DNA of 64,000 bases, taken from positions 1,253,501 through 1,317,500 of the forward strand of contig NZ_CP090066.1 of assembly GCF_021391535.1 (NCBI RefSeq). The letters are read 5' to 3'. Of the stretch, positions 33,690 to 41,587 are shown in pieces (within the stretch, counting starts at the first letter, position 1; the number at the start of each line of letters is the position of its first letter). The translations under genes and the position numbers were made by a program. This stretch comes from Aurantimonas sp. HBX-1. GTDB lineage: Bacteria > Pseudomonadota > Alphaproteobacteria > Rhizobiales > Rhizobiaceae. Under the pieces are notes generated by a model. It was not told the DNA's origin, made no database searches, and was given only the letters and a program-made list of their open reading frames with translations.

Positions 33690-34583
33690 TCAATGGCACA
33701 TCAGGAGCGGAATCGGACATGATTTCAAGAGGTCACGTGTAACGCCCCCCAGAATCATCTCCCGCAGTCGCGAACGGCCGTAGCCGCCGGAGACCAGAAG
33801 CTCCGCGCCGACGATCTTCGCCTCGTTGAGCAGGGCGTCGGCCGGCCGGTTCCATTTCGGCAGGTGGCGGACCTCGACGGTGACGCCGTGGCGGGCGAGA
33901 TGCCGCGCCATGTCGGCGACCGGTTCGCTGTGGCGCTCCTCGCTGGCAGTGGCTTCGGCCACCGTCACGAGGAAGACCTCGCGGGCCCGCTTGAGGAAGG
34001 GCAGGGCGGCGGCGATGGCCCGCGAGCACTCGGTGGAATCGCGCCAGCCGACGACGATCGTCTGCGGATCGCGCGCCTCCGCCGCCTCCGGCGGCACGAT
34101 CAGGGCGGGACTGCCGGCATCGAACAGCACGGCAGCGATCATGTCGGCGAGGGAACGGTCGTCCTCGGGGCGTCCCAGAAGGACGAGGTCCACCGTCCGG
34201 GCCAGACGAGCGGCGGCAAAGGCGAGTTCATGCGGCATGCCGTCGACGCGCCGCAGGATGCAGCCGTCGCCGATGCTGTCGAGCCGGGCGCGGATCGCCT
34301 TCTCCGCCTCGTCGCCGGCGGCGCGGCCTTCCTCCCAGATCTCCGAGGCGAGGCGCTCGTAGCCGGCGCCGACGGGGATGAAGGAGGTGGGGATCGGGTT
34401 GGCGAAGAAGCCTTCGATGTGCGTGCCGAAGATCGTCGCCAGCATCTGCGCGTGAGCAAGGCGCGGCGCGTCGTAGCCGGAGCCGTCGAGATGCACGGCA
34501 AGATCGGCGATCCGGTGGGTGCCCGGGAGCGCCGTGCGGGGCGTCGCCTCGGATTGGGTTTGCTGGTTGAGAAGCGTGCTCAT
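33690..34583 (-). CDS. Universal stress protein, two UspA-like halves
   Basis: 297 aa. The C-terminal half is a clear UspA fold (IVVGWRDSTECSRAIAAALP, LLVSGGYGRSRLREMILGGVTRDLL). The N-terminal half is more diverged. The G-x2-G-x9-G(S/T) type ATP-binding end is present in the second half. A perfect FNR/FixK box lies 156 bp upstream, in keeping with Usp proteins induced at low oxygen. Confidence 0.9.
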   Translation of the reverse strand: MSTLLNQQTQSEATPRTALPGTHRIADLAVHLDGSGYDAPRLAHAQMLATIFGTHIEGFFANPIPTSFIPVGAGYERLASEIWEEGRAAGDEAEKAIRARLDSIGDGCILRRVDGMPHELAFAAARLARTVDLVLLGRPEDDRSLADMIAAVLFDAGSPALIVPPEAAEARDPQTIVVGWRDSTECSRAIAAALPFLKRAREVFLVTVAEATASEERHSEPVADMARHLARHGVTVEVRHLPKWNRPADALLNEAKIVGAELLVSGGYGRSRLREMILGGVTRDLLKSCPIPLLMCH

Positions 34584-34738
34584 GGTCGATCTCTCGCTCC
34601 CTCGTGCCGGCGCGGGGTCCGAGGACCATGCCCGCCGCGCAGATGCCGGGTCGCCGTGCCGGAAGCCCGGGCGCCTCCCGCCGGACATCCTGCGCCTGAC
34701 GACGTGCCGCACTATCGGATGCGCGCAACGAGGGGACG

Positions 34739-34752
34739 TTGATCGGTATCAA
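34739..34752. promoter_or_regulatory. Perfect FNR/FixK-type box upstream of universal stress gene
   Basis: TTGAT-CGGT-ATCAA matches the FNR/FixK consensus exactly. It is in the 209-bp gap between the lpxXL stop and the universal stress protein start, so it can only serve the latter on this strand. Confidence 0.65.
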
Positions 34753-34792
34753 TTCGGGCACGGATCGTCCGAGGCCCTGCAGAGGGATGCCG

Positions 34793-35737
34793 CTACTTGC
34801 GACGCTTCTTCGAAGGCCGGCGCGACTGCCAGCGATCGTGGAACCACATCCACTGCTCGGGATGCTCGCGCACCCAGCCCTCGACGACGTCGTTGAGCAG
34901 CTGGCAGGTCGCCTCGACGTCGACCGTCCCGGCCGCGTCCCGCGGCAGGTCGAGGCGCGGCTTCAGCTCCAGGCGGTAGCGGCCGTCCGGCAGCCGGATC
35001 GAGCGCGCCGGATAGATCTCCGCTTCGTACTGCCGCGCCAGCTTCGGCAGCAGCGGGTTGGTCTTGCAGGGCCGGCCGAAGAACGTCGTGCGGACGCCCT
35101 TCTGGAACTTCTGGTCGACCAGCATGCCGACGGCGCCGCCGCGCTGCAGGATTCCGGCGAGCGACCAGGCGGCGCCGGCCTTGGAGGGTACCAGATGGCC
35201 GCCGGTGGTGCGGCGGGCGGACAGGACTTCCTTGGCGATGTAGCGGTTGTTCGGCTGGCGGAACAGCGCGGTGAATTCCAGCCCGAACGCGGCGGCGCCG
35301 ATCGGCAGCAGCTCGAAGCAGCCGAGATGGCCGGTAAAGAAGATGAACGGTCCCTTGCGCTCACGCAGTTCGATGAAGGTCTCGATGCCCTCGACCTCGA
35401 TGCGGCCCTCGCCGGGCCGCTCCGGATCGAAGTCGAACAGGTCGTCGAGATAGACATATTCGGCGGCGATGCGGCCCATCTGGCCCCAGTTGGCGCGGGC
35501 GGTCTTCTCCACCCAGGCCTCGTCCCGCTCGGGAAAGGCGCGGCGGAGATTGTCCTTGGCCAGACGGTGGCGCGGCGTCAGCGGCCCGATCAGGCGGGCG
35601 GCCCGATCGGCAAAGGCAAGCCCCGCCTCGGCGGGCAGAAGCCGCAGCAGCCGGAGGATGGCGAACAGGACCTGCGCCACGACATAGTCGACGGCGCGCT
35701 TCGAGCGCAGCAGAAGACGCGTCGTGCGGGGGTTCAT
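34793..35737 (-). CDS. lpxXL: Lipid A acyltransferase for very-long-chain fatty acid (LpxXL)
   Basis: 314 aa, LpxL/HtrB-like acyltransferase with an N-terminal membrane anchor and the catalytic H-x4-E motif in FFTGHLGCFE. In rhizobia, LpxXL moves a 27-hydroxyoctacosanoyl-type chain from AcpXL to lipid A. Its place at the end of the acpXL cluster supports that specific role over a general LpxL. The ATG at 35737 overlaps the dehydrogenase stop (ATGA). Confidence 0.88.
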   Translation of the reverse strand: MNPRTTRLLLRSKRAVDYVVAQVLFAILRLLRLLPAEAGLAFADRAARLIGPLTPRHRLAKDNLRRAFPERDEAWVEKTARANWGQMGRIAAEYVYLDDLFDFDPERPGEGRIEVEGIETFIELRERKGPFIFFTGHLGCFELLPIGAAAFGLEFTALFRQPNNRYIAKEVLSARRTTGGHLVPSKAGAAWSLAGILQRGGAVGMLVDQKFQKGVRTTFFGRPCKTNPLLPKLARQYEAEIYPARSIRLPDGRYRLELKPRLDLPRDAAGTVDVEATCQLLNDVVEGWVREHPEQWMWFHDRWQSRRPSKKRRK

Positions 35738-36789
35738 GCGGCGCGGGTGTCCGCGCTCTCGCGGTTGACGTGCAGGATGATCTTGCCGAAGACCTCGCGC
35801 GCTTCCATCCGCTTCAGCGCCAGCGCGATGCCGTCGAAGCCGATCTCGGTGTCGATCACCGGATGGACGATGCCTCTCGCCATCTTCTGCATGGCGTCGC
35901 GCATGTTCTCCATGCGGCAGCCGAACGAGCCGATCAGCCGCAGCTGCTGCTGGAACAGCATCATCAGGTTCATGTCCGTCGAGACGCCCGAGGTCGAGCC
36001 GCAGGTGACGAGACGGCCGCCGCGCTTGAGGCAGAGCATGGAGCCGGGCCAGGTGTCCTTGCCGACATGCTCGAAGACGACGTCGACGCCCTTCTTGCGG
36101 GTCAGCTTGCGGGTCACGCCCTCGAAGCGGTCGGTCCGGTAGTTGATGACGTGGTCGGCGCCGAGCGCCTTCGCCCGCTCGATCTTGTCGTCGGAGCCGA
36201 CGGTGGTGATGACCGTGGCGCCCTGCTTCTTGGCGAGCTGGATCGCTGCCGAGCCGATGCCCGAGCCGCCGGCATGGACGAGGATGGTCTCGCCCGGCTC
36301 CAGCTTGGCATTGTCGAACAGCATGTGCTCGACGGTGCCGAAGGTGACCGGCGCCAGCGCCGCGCCGATCGCGTCGCAGCCGGGAGGGGCGGGCACCAGC
36401 AGGCGGGTCGGCAGGTTGACCTTTTCCTGGGCGAAGCCGTCGAGGTGGAAGCCGTGCACGCCGGAGACATGCTCGCAAAGATTGTCGCGGCCCTCGCGGC
36501 AGGGGCGGCAGAGGCCGCAGGTCTGCGCGCCGTAGATCGCCACGAGCTGGCCGGGCAGCACGTTGCCGACGCCGGGGCCGATCGCCTCGACGACGCCCGA
36601 TGCCTCGGCGCCGACGACGAGCGGCATCTTGCGCTTGGCGAACGCCATGCCGCGCCAGCCCCAGACGTCGATATGGTTCAGCGCAACCGCGCGGATCGCG
36701 ACGGTGGCCTCGCCCGGGCCGGGGGGAGGCGGCGGTGGGAGATCGACTTCCCGCAGGTCGCGGTCGCCGACGAGTTGCAGTGCCCGCAT
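35734..36789 (-). CDS. Zinc-type alcohol dehydrogenase/quinone oxidoreductase of VLCFA cluster
   Basis: 351 aa. MDR-family enzyme with a GroES-like N-terminus, a structural-zinc Cys cluster (CGLCRPCREGRDNLC), the NAD(P)-binding VHAGGSGIGSAAIQLAKKQG, and the C-terminal IGSFGCRMENMRDAM. It matches the adh2XL-type gene of the acpXL-lpxXL cluster. An enoyl-reductase step in very-long-chain fatty acid synthesis is plausible but unproven. Confidence 0.87.
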   Translation of the reverse strand: MRALQLVGDRDLREVDLPPPPPPGPGEATVAIRAVALNHIDVWGWRGMAFAKRKMPLVVGAEASGVVEAIGPGVGNVLPGQLVAIYGAQTCGLCRPCREGRDNLCEHVSGVHGFHLDGFAQEKVNLPTRLLVPAPPGCDAIGAALAPVTFGTVEHMLFDNAKLEPGETILVHAGGSGIGSAAIQLAKKQGATVITTVGSDDKIERAKALGADHVINYRTDRFEGVTRKLTRKKGVDVVFEHVGKDTWPGSMLCLKRGGRLVTCGSTSGVSTDMNLMMLFQQQLRLIGSFGCRMENMRDAMQKMARGIVHPVIDTEIGFDGIALALKRMEAREVFGKIILHVNRESADTRAA

Positions 36790-36825
36790 GGGTCTATCAG
36801 CCTCGAATGCTGGCTTCGGAATCGG

Positions 36826-38112
36826 TCAGGCGCGGGGTTCGCGGCCGATGACCAGGCAGGCGTTCTGCCCGCCGAAACCGAAGGAATTGGAAAGCACCGC
36901 GGCGATATCGGCCGAGCGCGCCTGGTTCGGCACGGTGTCGAGCGGGATCGCCGGGTCGGGATTCTCGTAGTTGATGGTCGGCGGCAGCACGCCGTGGCGC
37001 ATCGACAGCACCGAGAAGGCGGCCTCGATCGCACCCGCGGCGGTCAGCGTGTGGCCGATCATCGACTTGTTGGAGGAGATCGGCGTCGAGGCCAGCGCAT
37101 CACCGAAGGCGGCGGCAAGGCCGGTCGCCTCCATGCGGTCGTTCTCTGGCGTCGAGGTGCCGTGGGCGTTGATGTAGTCGATGTCGGACGGCTCCATGCC
37201 GGCATCGGCGAGGCCTGCCTTGATCGTCGCGATGATCGGCGAGCCGTCCGGCTTGGAGCGCGTACGGTGGAAGTCGTCGGCGCGCTCGCCGCAGCCGTGG
37301 ATGACGCCGAGGATCTTGGCGCCGCGCGCCCGGGCGGCGGACAGCGATTCCAGGACGAGGGCACCGGCGCCCTCGGCCATGACGAAGCCGTCGCGGTCCT
37401 TGGAGAAGGGCTTGGAGGCCTTTTCCGGAAACTCGTTGTTGGTCGACAGCGCCGAGAGCAGCGAAAAGCGGATCAGCGACTCCTGGGTGATCGAGCCGTC
37501 GGTGCCGATCGAGATCGCCCGTTCGGTCTCGCCCCGGCGGATCGCCTCGACGCCGAGCTGGATGGCGCTGGCGCCGGAGGCGCAGGCGGTCGACAGCGTG
37601 ATCGGCAGGCCGCGCGTGCCGAGCCGGTCGGCGAGGAGTTCCGAGATCCGGCTGCACTGGGTCAGGTGGTAGATCGACGGGTCCGGGCGCCGCCGGGCGA
37701 TCTGCAGCAGGCGGTCGTAGCCGGCTTCCTCGATGTCGGCGTCGTCCATCCGGTCGAGGCCGAGGCGGTGCTGCCATTCGAGTTCGACCGGGGGCGCGGC
37801 AAGAAACAGCGGCCCGGCGAAATCGTCGTCCGGCAGGCCGGCCATGCGCACGGCCTCGCTGCCCGCCGCCTCGGCCATGGCGTATGACAGGCCGGTCGAG
37901 GTGGCGGCCTCGGGTCCCATGAAGTCGACGGAGCCGGAGATGGTGGTGCGCAGGCCTTCGGTGGAGAAGCGGTCGATCCGGTGGATGCCGGAACGGCCTG
38001 CGGCGAGCGCCGCCCAGTTGTCCTCGACGCCGCGGCCGAGCGGCGAGACGATGCCGATCCCGGTGATCGCGACGACCGGGCGGCCCATGAAGTCGTTTCC
38101 GCTGGCGCTCAT
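36826..38112 (-). CDS. fabF1XL: Beta-ketoacyl-ACP synthase II, catalytic member of VLCFA pair
   Basis: 428 aa. The full catalytic set is present: Cys177 (STACASG), His317 (NAHGTSTPEND), Lys349 and His354 (SNKSMIGHTLTAAGA). It elongates the fatty chain on AcpXL. It starts 10 bp after the stop of the Cys-less homolog upstream, an arrangement like ketosynthase/chain-length-factor pairs. Confidence 0.92.
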   Translation of the reverse strand: MSASGNDFMGRPVVAITGIGIVSPLGRGVEDNWAALAAGRSGIHRIDRFSTEGLRTTISGSVDFMGPEAATSTGLSYAMAEAAGSEAVRMAGLPDDDFAGPLFLAAPPVELEWQHRLGLDRMDDADIEEAGYDRLLQIARRRPDPSIYHLTQCSRISELLADRLGTRGLPITLSTACASGASAIQLGVEAIRRGETERAISIGTDGSITQESLIRFSLLSALSTNNEFPEKASKPFSKDRDGFVMAEGAGALVLESLSAARARGAKILGVIHGCGERADDFHRTRSKPDGSPIIATIKAGLADAGMEPSDIDYINAHGTSTPENDRMEATGLAAAFGDALASTPISSNKSMIGHTLTAAGAIEAAFSVLSMRHGVLPPTINYENPDPAIPLDTVPNQARSADIAAVLSNSFGFGGQNACLVIGREPRA

Positions 38113-38122
38113 GTCCTCATCC

Positions 38123-39328
38123 TCACAGTCTGCGCCCGTCCACCGCCTCGAGCAGGCAGACGCCCTCGGCATGCAGGTGGCCGATGCCGGTGACGACGGC
38201 GTGGATCGGCCGCGTGTCGGTCGGCCGTTCCTCGCCGCTGTCGAACGGCGGCGGCACGATGCCGCGTGCCAGCGCACCGGCGGCAAGCGCCACCCCGGCC
38301 GGCACCTGCGCCTCGAAGGAATGGCCGAGAATGGTTCCATAGGCCCGCAGCGCGGCGCCGGGAAGCCAGTCCCGCAGGACGCTGCGTTCCACATCCGCGA
38401 GCGGCGCGATGCCGGTGGCGCCGGAGAAGATCATCGTATCCTCGCCGTTGCCGTCGATCTCGGGCAGCATCCGCTTGAAACGGGCCACCGTCGCCGCCGG
38501 CTCGCGGCGGCCGCGGTCGCCGGAGACGGCGGCGAGCCGCGCATAGGCGGGGGCGGAGCGCGCCGCCGCATGCTCGGCCGATTCCAGGATCAGGAAGGCG
38601 CCGACGCTGCCGACGGTGATCCCGTCATGCGGCGCTGCGCGGGAGAAGACGGGGCGCCATTCGTCGCGCAGCATCAGGCCGGCGAGATCGAAATTCAGGA
38701 TCAGGTCCTTGCGCTCGGCGGAAAAGGCCCCGCCGACGAGGCAGATGTCGCTCTGGCCGGCGGCGATCCGCGCCCGGGCGGAAGCAAGCGCGGAGATGCC
38801 GGCCGCTTCCTCGCCCATGAAGGTGCGGGACGAGCCCGTCACCTTGTGGACGATCGAGATGTTGCCGGCGAGCAGGTTGGAAAGCTGGGCGAGGAACAGC
38901 GTCGGGCGCAGTTCGGTCGACAGCGTCTCGTTGATCACCCGTTCGGGATCGTTGGCGCCGCGGGCCCGGTCGATCACCATGGCGTCGACCGTCGCGTCGC
39001 GCTCGCCGCCGCCGGCGGCGACAACCATGTCGATCTTGGCGCGCACCGCCTCGTCGGCGGGAATGCCGGCATCCTCGAGCGCCAGGCCGGCGGCATAGGT
39101 GCCGAGCTTCTGCCAGGTCTCCATCTGCCGCTGGTCGCCGCGCTTGGGGATCTGGCTGGACCAGTCCATCGCCGGCAGCGGATGCACGAAATACGGCGCG
39201 TAGCCTTCGGCGTCGATCGACGGTTGCGGACCCCGGCCGATACGATCGAGATGTGCGCCGATGCCCTCGCCGAGGGACGACACAAGGCCGATCCCGGTGA
39301 TGACAACGTCCCTTGGACTGTCGCTCAT
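38123..39328 (-). CDS. fabF2XL: Beta-ketoacyl synthase homolog lacking the active-site Cys (CLF-like)
   Basis: 401 aa. The ketosynthase fold is clear (VVITGIGLVSSLGEG at the start, ILGHSFEAQVPAG near residue 335). At the nucleophile the sequence is VTGSSRTF, putting Ser166 where Cys belongs. The first catalytic His is replaced (Thr305 in SGATGIAP); His336 is kept. It is therefore probably non-condensing and pairs with the next gene, as a chain-length factor does. Position matches fabF2XL of rhizobial VLCFA clusters. Confidence 0.88.
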   Translation of the reverse strand: MSDSPRDVVITGIGLVSSLGEGIGAHLDRIGRGPQPSIDAEGYAPYFVHPLPAMDWSSQIPKRGDQRQMETWQKLGTYAAGLALEDAGIPADEAVRAKIDMVVAAGGGERDATVDAMVIDRARGANDPERVINETLSTELRPTLFLAQLSNLLAGNISIVHKVTGSSRTFMGEEAAGISALASARARIAAGQSDICLVGGAFSAERKDLILNFDLAGLMLRDEWRPVFSRAAPHDGITVGSVGAFLILESAEHAAARSAPAYARLAAVSGDRGRREPAATVARFKRMLPEIDGNGEDTMIFSGATGIAPLADVERSVLRDWLPGAALRAYGTILGHSFEAQVPAGVALAAGALARGIVPPPFDSGEERPTDTRPIHAVVTGIGHLHAEGVCLLEAVDGRRL

Positions 39329-39347
39329 GTCTTCATTCCAGTTTCGA

Positions 39348-39373
39348 GGTCTGCCGCTCCCTTCGGCAGGACC
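39348..39373 (-). promoter_or_regulatory. Hairpin between acpXL and fabF2XL
   Basis: CTGCCG and CGGCAG pair around a 7-nt loop, with GGT/ACC adding pairs past one bulge. It lies in the 96-bp gap where fabZXL would normally be coded. It may act as a partial terminator or mRNA-end stabiliser giving excess acpXL message. Confidence 0.35.
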
Positions 39374-39424
39374 TGCGATCCCTTCATGCCGATGACCACG
39401 ACGCGCCGGCGCGCCGGCGAGGGG

Positions 39425-39706
39425 TCAGGCGGTCTTGGCGGCCCGCAATTCGTCGATCTTGGCGCAGAGATTCTTCAGGACGAAGTATTCCTCGGTGGGA
39501 ACGTCGCCGTCATTGACCTCCTGGGTCCATTTCTCGAGCGGGATCTTGATCCCGAATTCCTTGTCGATGGCGAAGACGATGTCGAGGAAATCGAGGGAAT
39601 CGATGCCGAGGTCGTCGATCGTGTGGCTTTCCGGCGTAATCTGGTCGCGGTCGATTTCACTCGTTTCCGCGATGATGTCCGCGACCCGGTCGAAGGTTGA
39701 AGACAA
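39425..39706 (-). CDS. acpXL: Acyl carrier protein for very-long-chain fatty acid, AcpXL
   Basis: 93 aa. The family-specific opening SSTFDRVADIIAETSEIDR leads to the phosphopantetheine site GIDSLDF with Ser37, then EFGIKIPLEKWTQEVN. It carries the long chain for transfer to lipid A by LpxXL. No ATG fits: the start is TTG 39706, at the place where homologs have ATG, with AAGG about 9 bases before. Confidence 0.93.
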   Translation of the reverse strand: MSSTFDRVADIIAETSEIDRDQITPESHTIDDLGIDSLDFLDIVFAIDKEFGIKIPLEKWTQEVNDGDVPTEEYFVLKNLCAKIDELRAAKTA

Positions 39707-40008
39707 TGGGGAAATCCTTGAACGTTGGGAGGTATGCTGAATCCGGCGCGAACCTATAGGGAATTCGCCCGGAAAAGCAAAGCGAGGATCGCCCGGGGCC
39801 GGGCCCGCGGGGTGGAGGGGCGCTTGGGCCGGCCCTGCGGCCGCAGCCGCGCGCCGGCCGCAAAGCCGCGGCAGCCCCGCCCGAGACGGCCGCCGCGCTG
39901 CCGCCGGCACTTTTCAACAGACGGTGACGCAACGCCTTGGGCCGCGCAGCATTCTCGAATGTAAGCATCAGCCAATTCCCCGCGTCGCGGGCCCAAGGGA
40001 AGCACATC
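39707..40008. other. Divergent intergenic region, acpXL/marR
   Basis: 302 bp without a gene. It must hold the promoters of acpXL (minus) and of the MarR gene (plus). A weak -10-like CTATAG on the minus strand is at 39754-39759. No clear palindrome typical of a MarR operator was found. Confidence 0.5.
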
Positions 40009-40467
40009 ATGACCGGGACAGGGGACAGCGACAGCGACAGAAGACTCTTTCTCAGCAGTCGGCTGATCCGCGCGGCCACGGCGCTCGGCCGGGTCACGTC
40101 CCAGGTCCACAAGGGCCAGCACGGGCTGACGCTCCCGGAATTCAGCGTTCTGATGATCCTCGGCGGCGACGACGGCGCCCACACGTCCTCCTACATCGTC
40201 GAGACGACGGCGATGGACAAGACGAAGGTGAGTCGCGCCGTCTCCTCGCTCGATCGGCGCAACTGGCTGAGCCGGACCCGCGCGACCTCGGATCGGCGCT
40301 TCGAGTATCTGGCCCTGACGGCGGCCGGACGCGCCGCCTATGCGCAGCTGCTTCCTCAGGTCGAGAGCGCCGAGAAGGCGGTGCTGAAGAACCTCACCGA
40401 CGAGGAGATCAAGGGATTGGAGCGCGGGCTGGCCGGACTGGATCGGGCATTCGGCGAACGCGCGTAA
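40009..40467 (+). CDS. MarR-family transcriptional regulator
   Basis: 152 aa. Winged helix with LPEFSVLMILGG, KTKVSRAVSSLDRRNWLSRTR and the wing TSDRRFEYLALTAAGRAAY. The ATG at 40009 follows AAGGGAAGCACATC. It is divergent from acpXL, so it could sense acyl or aromatic compounds, but no target is shown. Confidence 0.9.
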   Translation: MTGTGDSDSDRRLFLSSRLIRAATALGRVTSQVHKGQHGLTLPEFSVLMILGGDDGAHTSSYIVETTAMDKTKVSRAVSSLDRRNWLSRTRATSDRRFEYLALTAAGRAAYAQLLPQVESAEKAVLKNLTDEEIKGLERGLAGLDRAFGERA

Positions 40468-40591
40468 GCCTCTGTCGGGGGCGCAGGAGGGCGGCGCCGT
40501 TCGCCCTGCCGTACTGCTTGCCGCCCTGCACAGCCCACGCGAGACGATCCTGCCCATCACTGCGCATCCTGCGGCGCCGCAGATTGTCGCC

Positions 40592-41080
40592 TCACCAGCG
40601 GTCGAGGCGTTCCTCGAAGCGCCGGCGGCGATCGTGGAACCGCCGATCACCCAGCTCCGGACCGCGTTCGTAGCCCCTGTGATGACCGCCGCCGCGGTCC
40701 CAGCGACCACGGCGGTCGTGTCGCTCGTCGTAGCGCCCGCGACCGGCGTCGCGGTCCCAGCGGCGATCCCGGTGGTCGTCGCGCCAGCGTTCGTGCCGCC
40801 ACCGGTCCCGCCTAGGGCCGTGGTCGCGCCAGTAGGGCCGGTCATGGGAGCCGCGATAATGCCGGCGCCAGCCGTCGTCGCGGCCGAAATAACGGTGATG
40901 CCGGACCTCGCCGCGCCAGGAACGGCGATCGTCGCGGTATTGCGCCAGCTGCACCACCGGGGGCGTGGCGGCCCCCGGCGTGACCGCCGAGGCCCGGCTT
41001 CCCGCCTGCGAGGCCGGCGTGGCGGCGAGCACCGGTCCGATGGCGGCCAGCATCAGCAGCAGCAGGGCTGTGCGAAGCAT
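40592..41080 (-). CDS. Secreted Arg/Asp/His/Trp-rich low-complexity protein
   Basis: 162 aa. A signal peptide (MLRTALLLLMLAAIGPVLA) and a normal linker lead to about 110 residues rich in Arg, Asp, His, Trp and Tyr (for example WRHERWRDDHRDRRWDRD). The ATG at 41080 has an AAAGGAGAA site. Similar 'RDRW' proteins are exported in many rhizobia; function unknown, perhaps envelope or metal binding. Confidence 0.7.
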   Translation of the reverse strand: MLRTALLLLMLAAIGPVLAATPASQAGSRASAVTPGAATPPVVQLAQYRDDRRSWRGEVRHHRYFGRDDGWRRHYRGSHDRPYWRDHGPRRDRWRHERWRDDHRDRRWDRDAGRGRYDERHDRRGRWDRGGGHHRGYERGPELGDRRFHDRRRRFEERLDRW

Positions 41081-41435
41081 CGTCTTCTCCTTTCGCCGGT
41101 CCCGTTCATGCCTACATACATGAGCAGGCTCTTCGCCTCTGTCACGCTCGCTGCGGACCGGAGGCCCGAGTTTCGGGGAGGTCGGTTAACATCGCGCCTC
41201 CTGCATGTCAGGAAGACGCCGGCCCGGCGGGGCGCCATGCGCCAGCTGGGTGAGGCTTCGTGTGCACGCGGACATCCGGACAAGGATCGTCTGCGCACCC
41301 GATCGAGCGGCACGCGAGATGGCATCGCCGGCGTTCCGTGATATTGCCGGTGCCGGCGAGCCGGAGCGGGCGGCGAGGGATCGTCAGCCGGCATCGCGGC
41401 TCCCTGCCGATAGACACCAGCATACGGGCGCGCAC

Positions 41436-41489
41436 TCCAGCAGGACGGCATTAACGCAAACCCCGAAAAGCAGTCGCTTCGCGGTCGCG
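41436..41489 (+). pseudogene. Displaced 5' end of dusA (decayed fragment)
   Basis: Reading in frame, the segment encodes SSRTALTQTPKSSRFAVA. The end SRFAVA is what precedes PMIDWTD in DusA proteins, and FAVA is coded by the same 12 bases as in the intact dusA downstream. No start codon remains. It looks like the old dusA start, cut off when DNA inserted at this point. Confidence 0.5.
41478..41489 (+). repeat. Left direct repeat of dusA-associated insertion (attL-like)
   Basis: TTCGCGGTCGCG, identical to 42758-42769 inside dusA. In both places it is in the frame coding Phe-Ala-Val-Ala. Confidence 0.5.
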
Positions 41490-41587
41490 GTTTTGGCCTT
41501 CGCTAGGGCAGTTCTTACGAACGGTCGTCCGAGGTCGTGAGCAGGGGAATATCTTAGGTTGGAGGACCGTTGCTTAACCCTATCGGG

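Larger units (their letters stand above)
41081..41587. other. Non-coding stretch with left edge of an insertion
   Basis: 507 bp without an intact gene. The first 360 bp are G+C-rich with no convincing ORF. From about 41440 it holds a decayed dusA start and the left direct repeat, then AT-richer DNA begins. Confidence 0.55.

Noticed and set aside
39754..40845. Open frame rich in Thr/Gly/Ala on the minus strand
   Set aside because: It is antisense to the MarR gene and repetitive because it reads the Arg-rich gene region in another frame.
41053..41451. 132-codon frame on the minus strand
   Set aside because: No start signal, no recognisable pattern, Cys/Arg/Pro-rich shadow composition.
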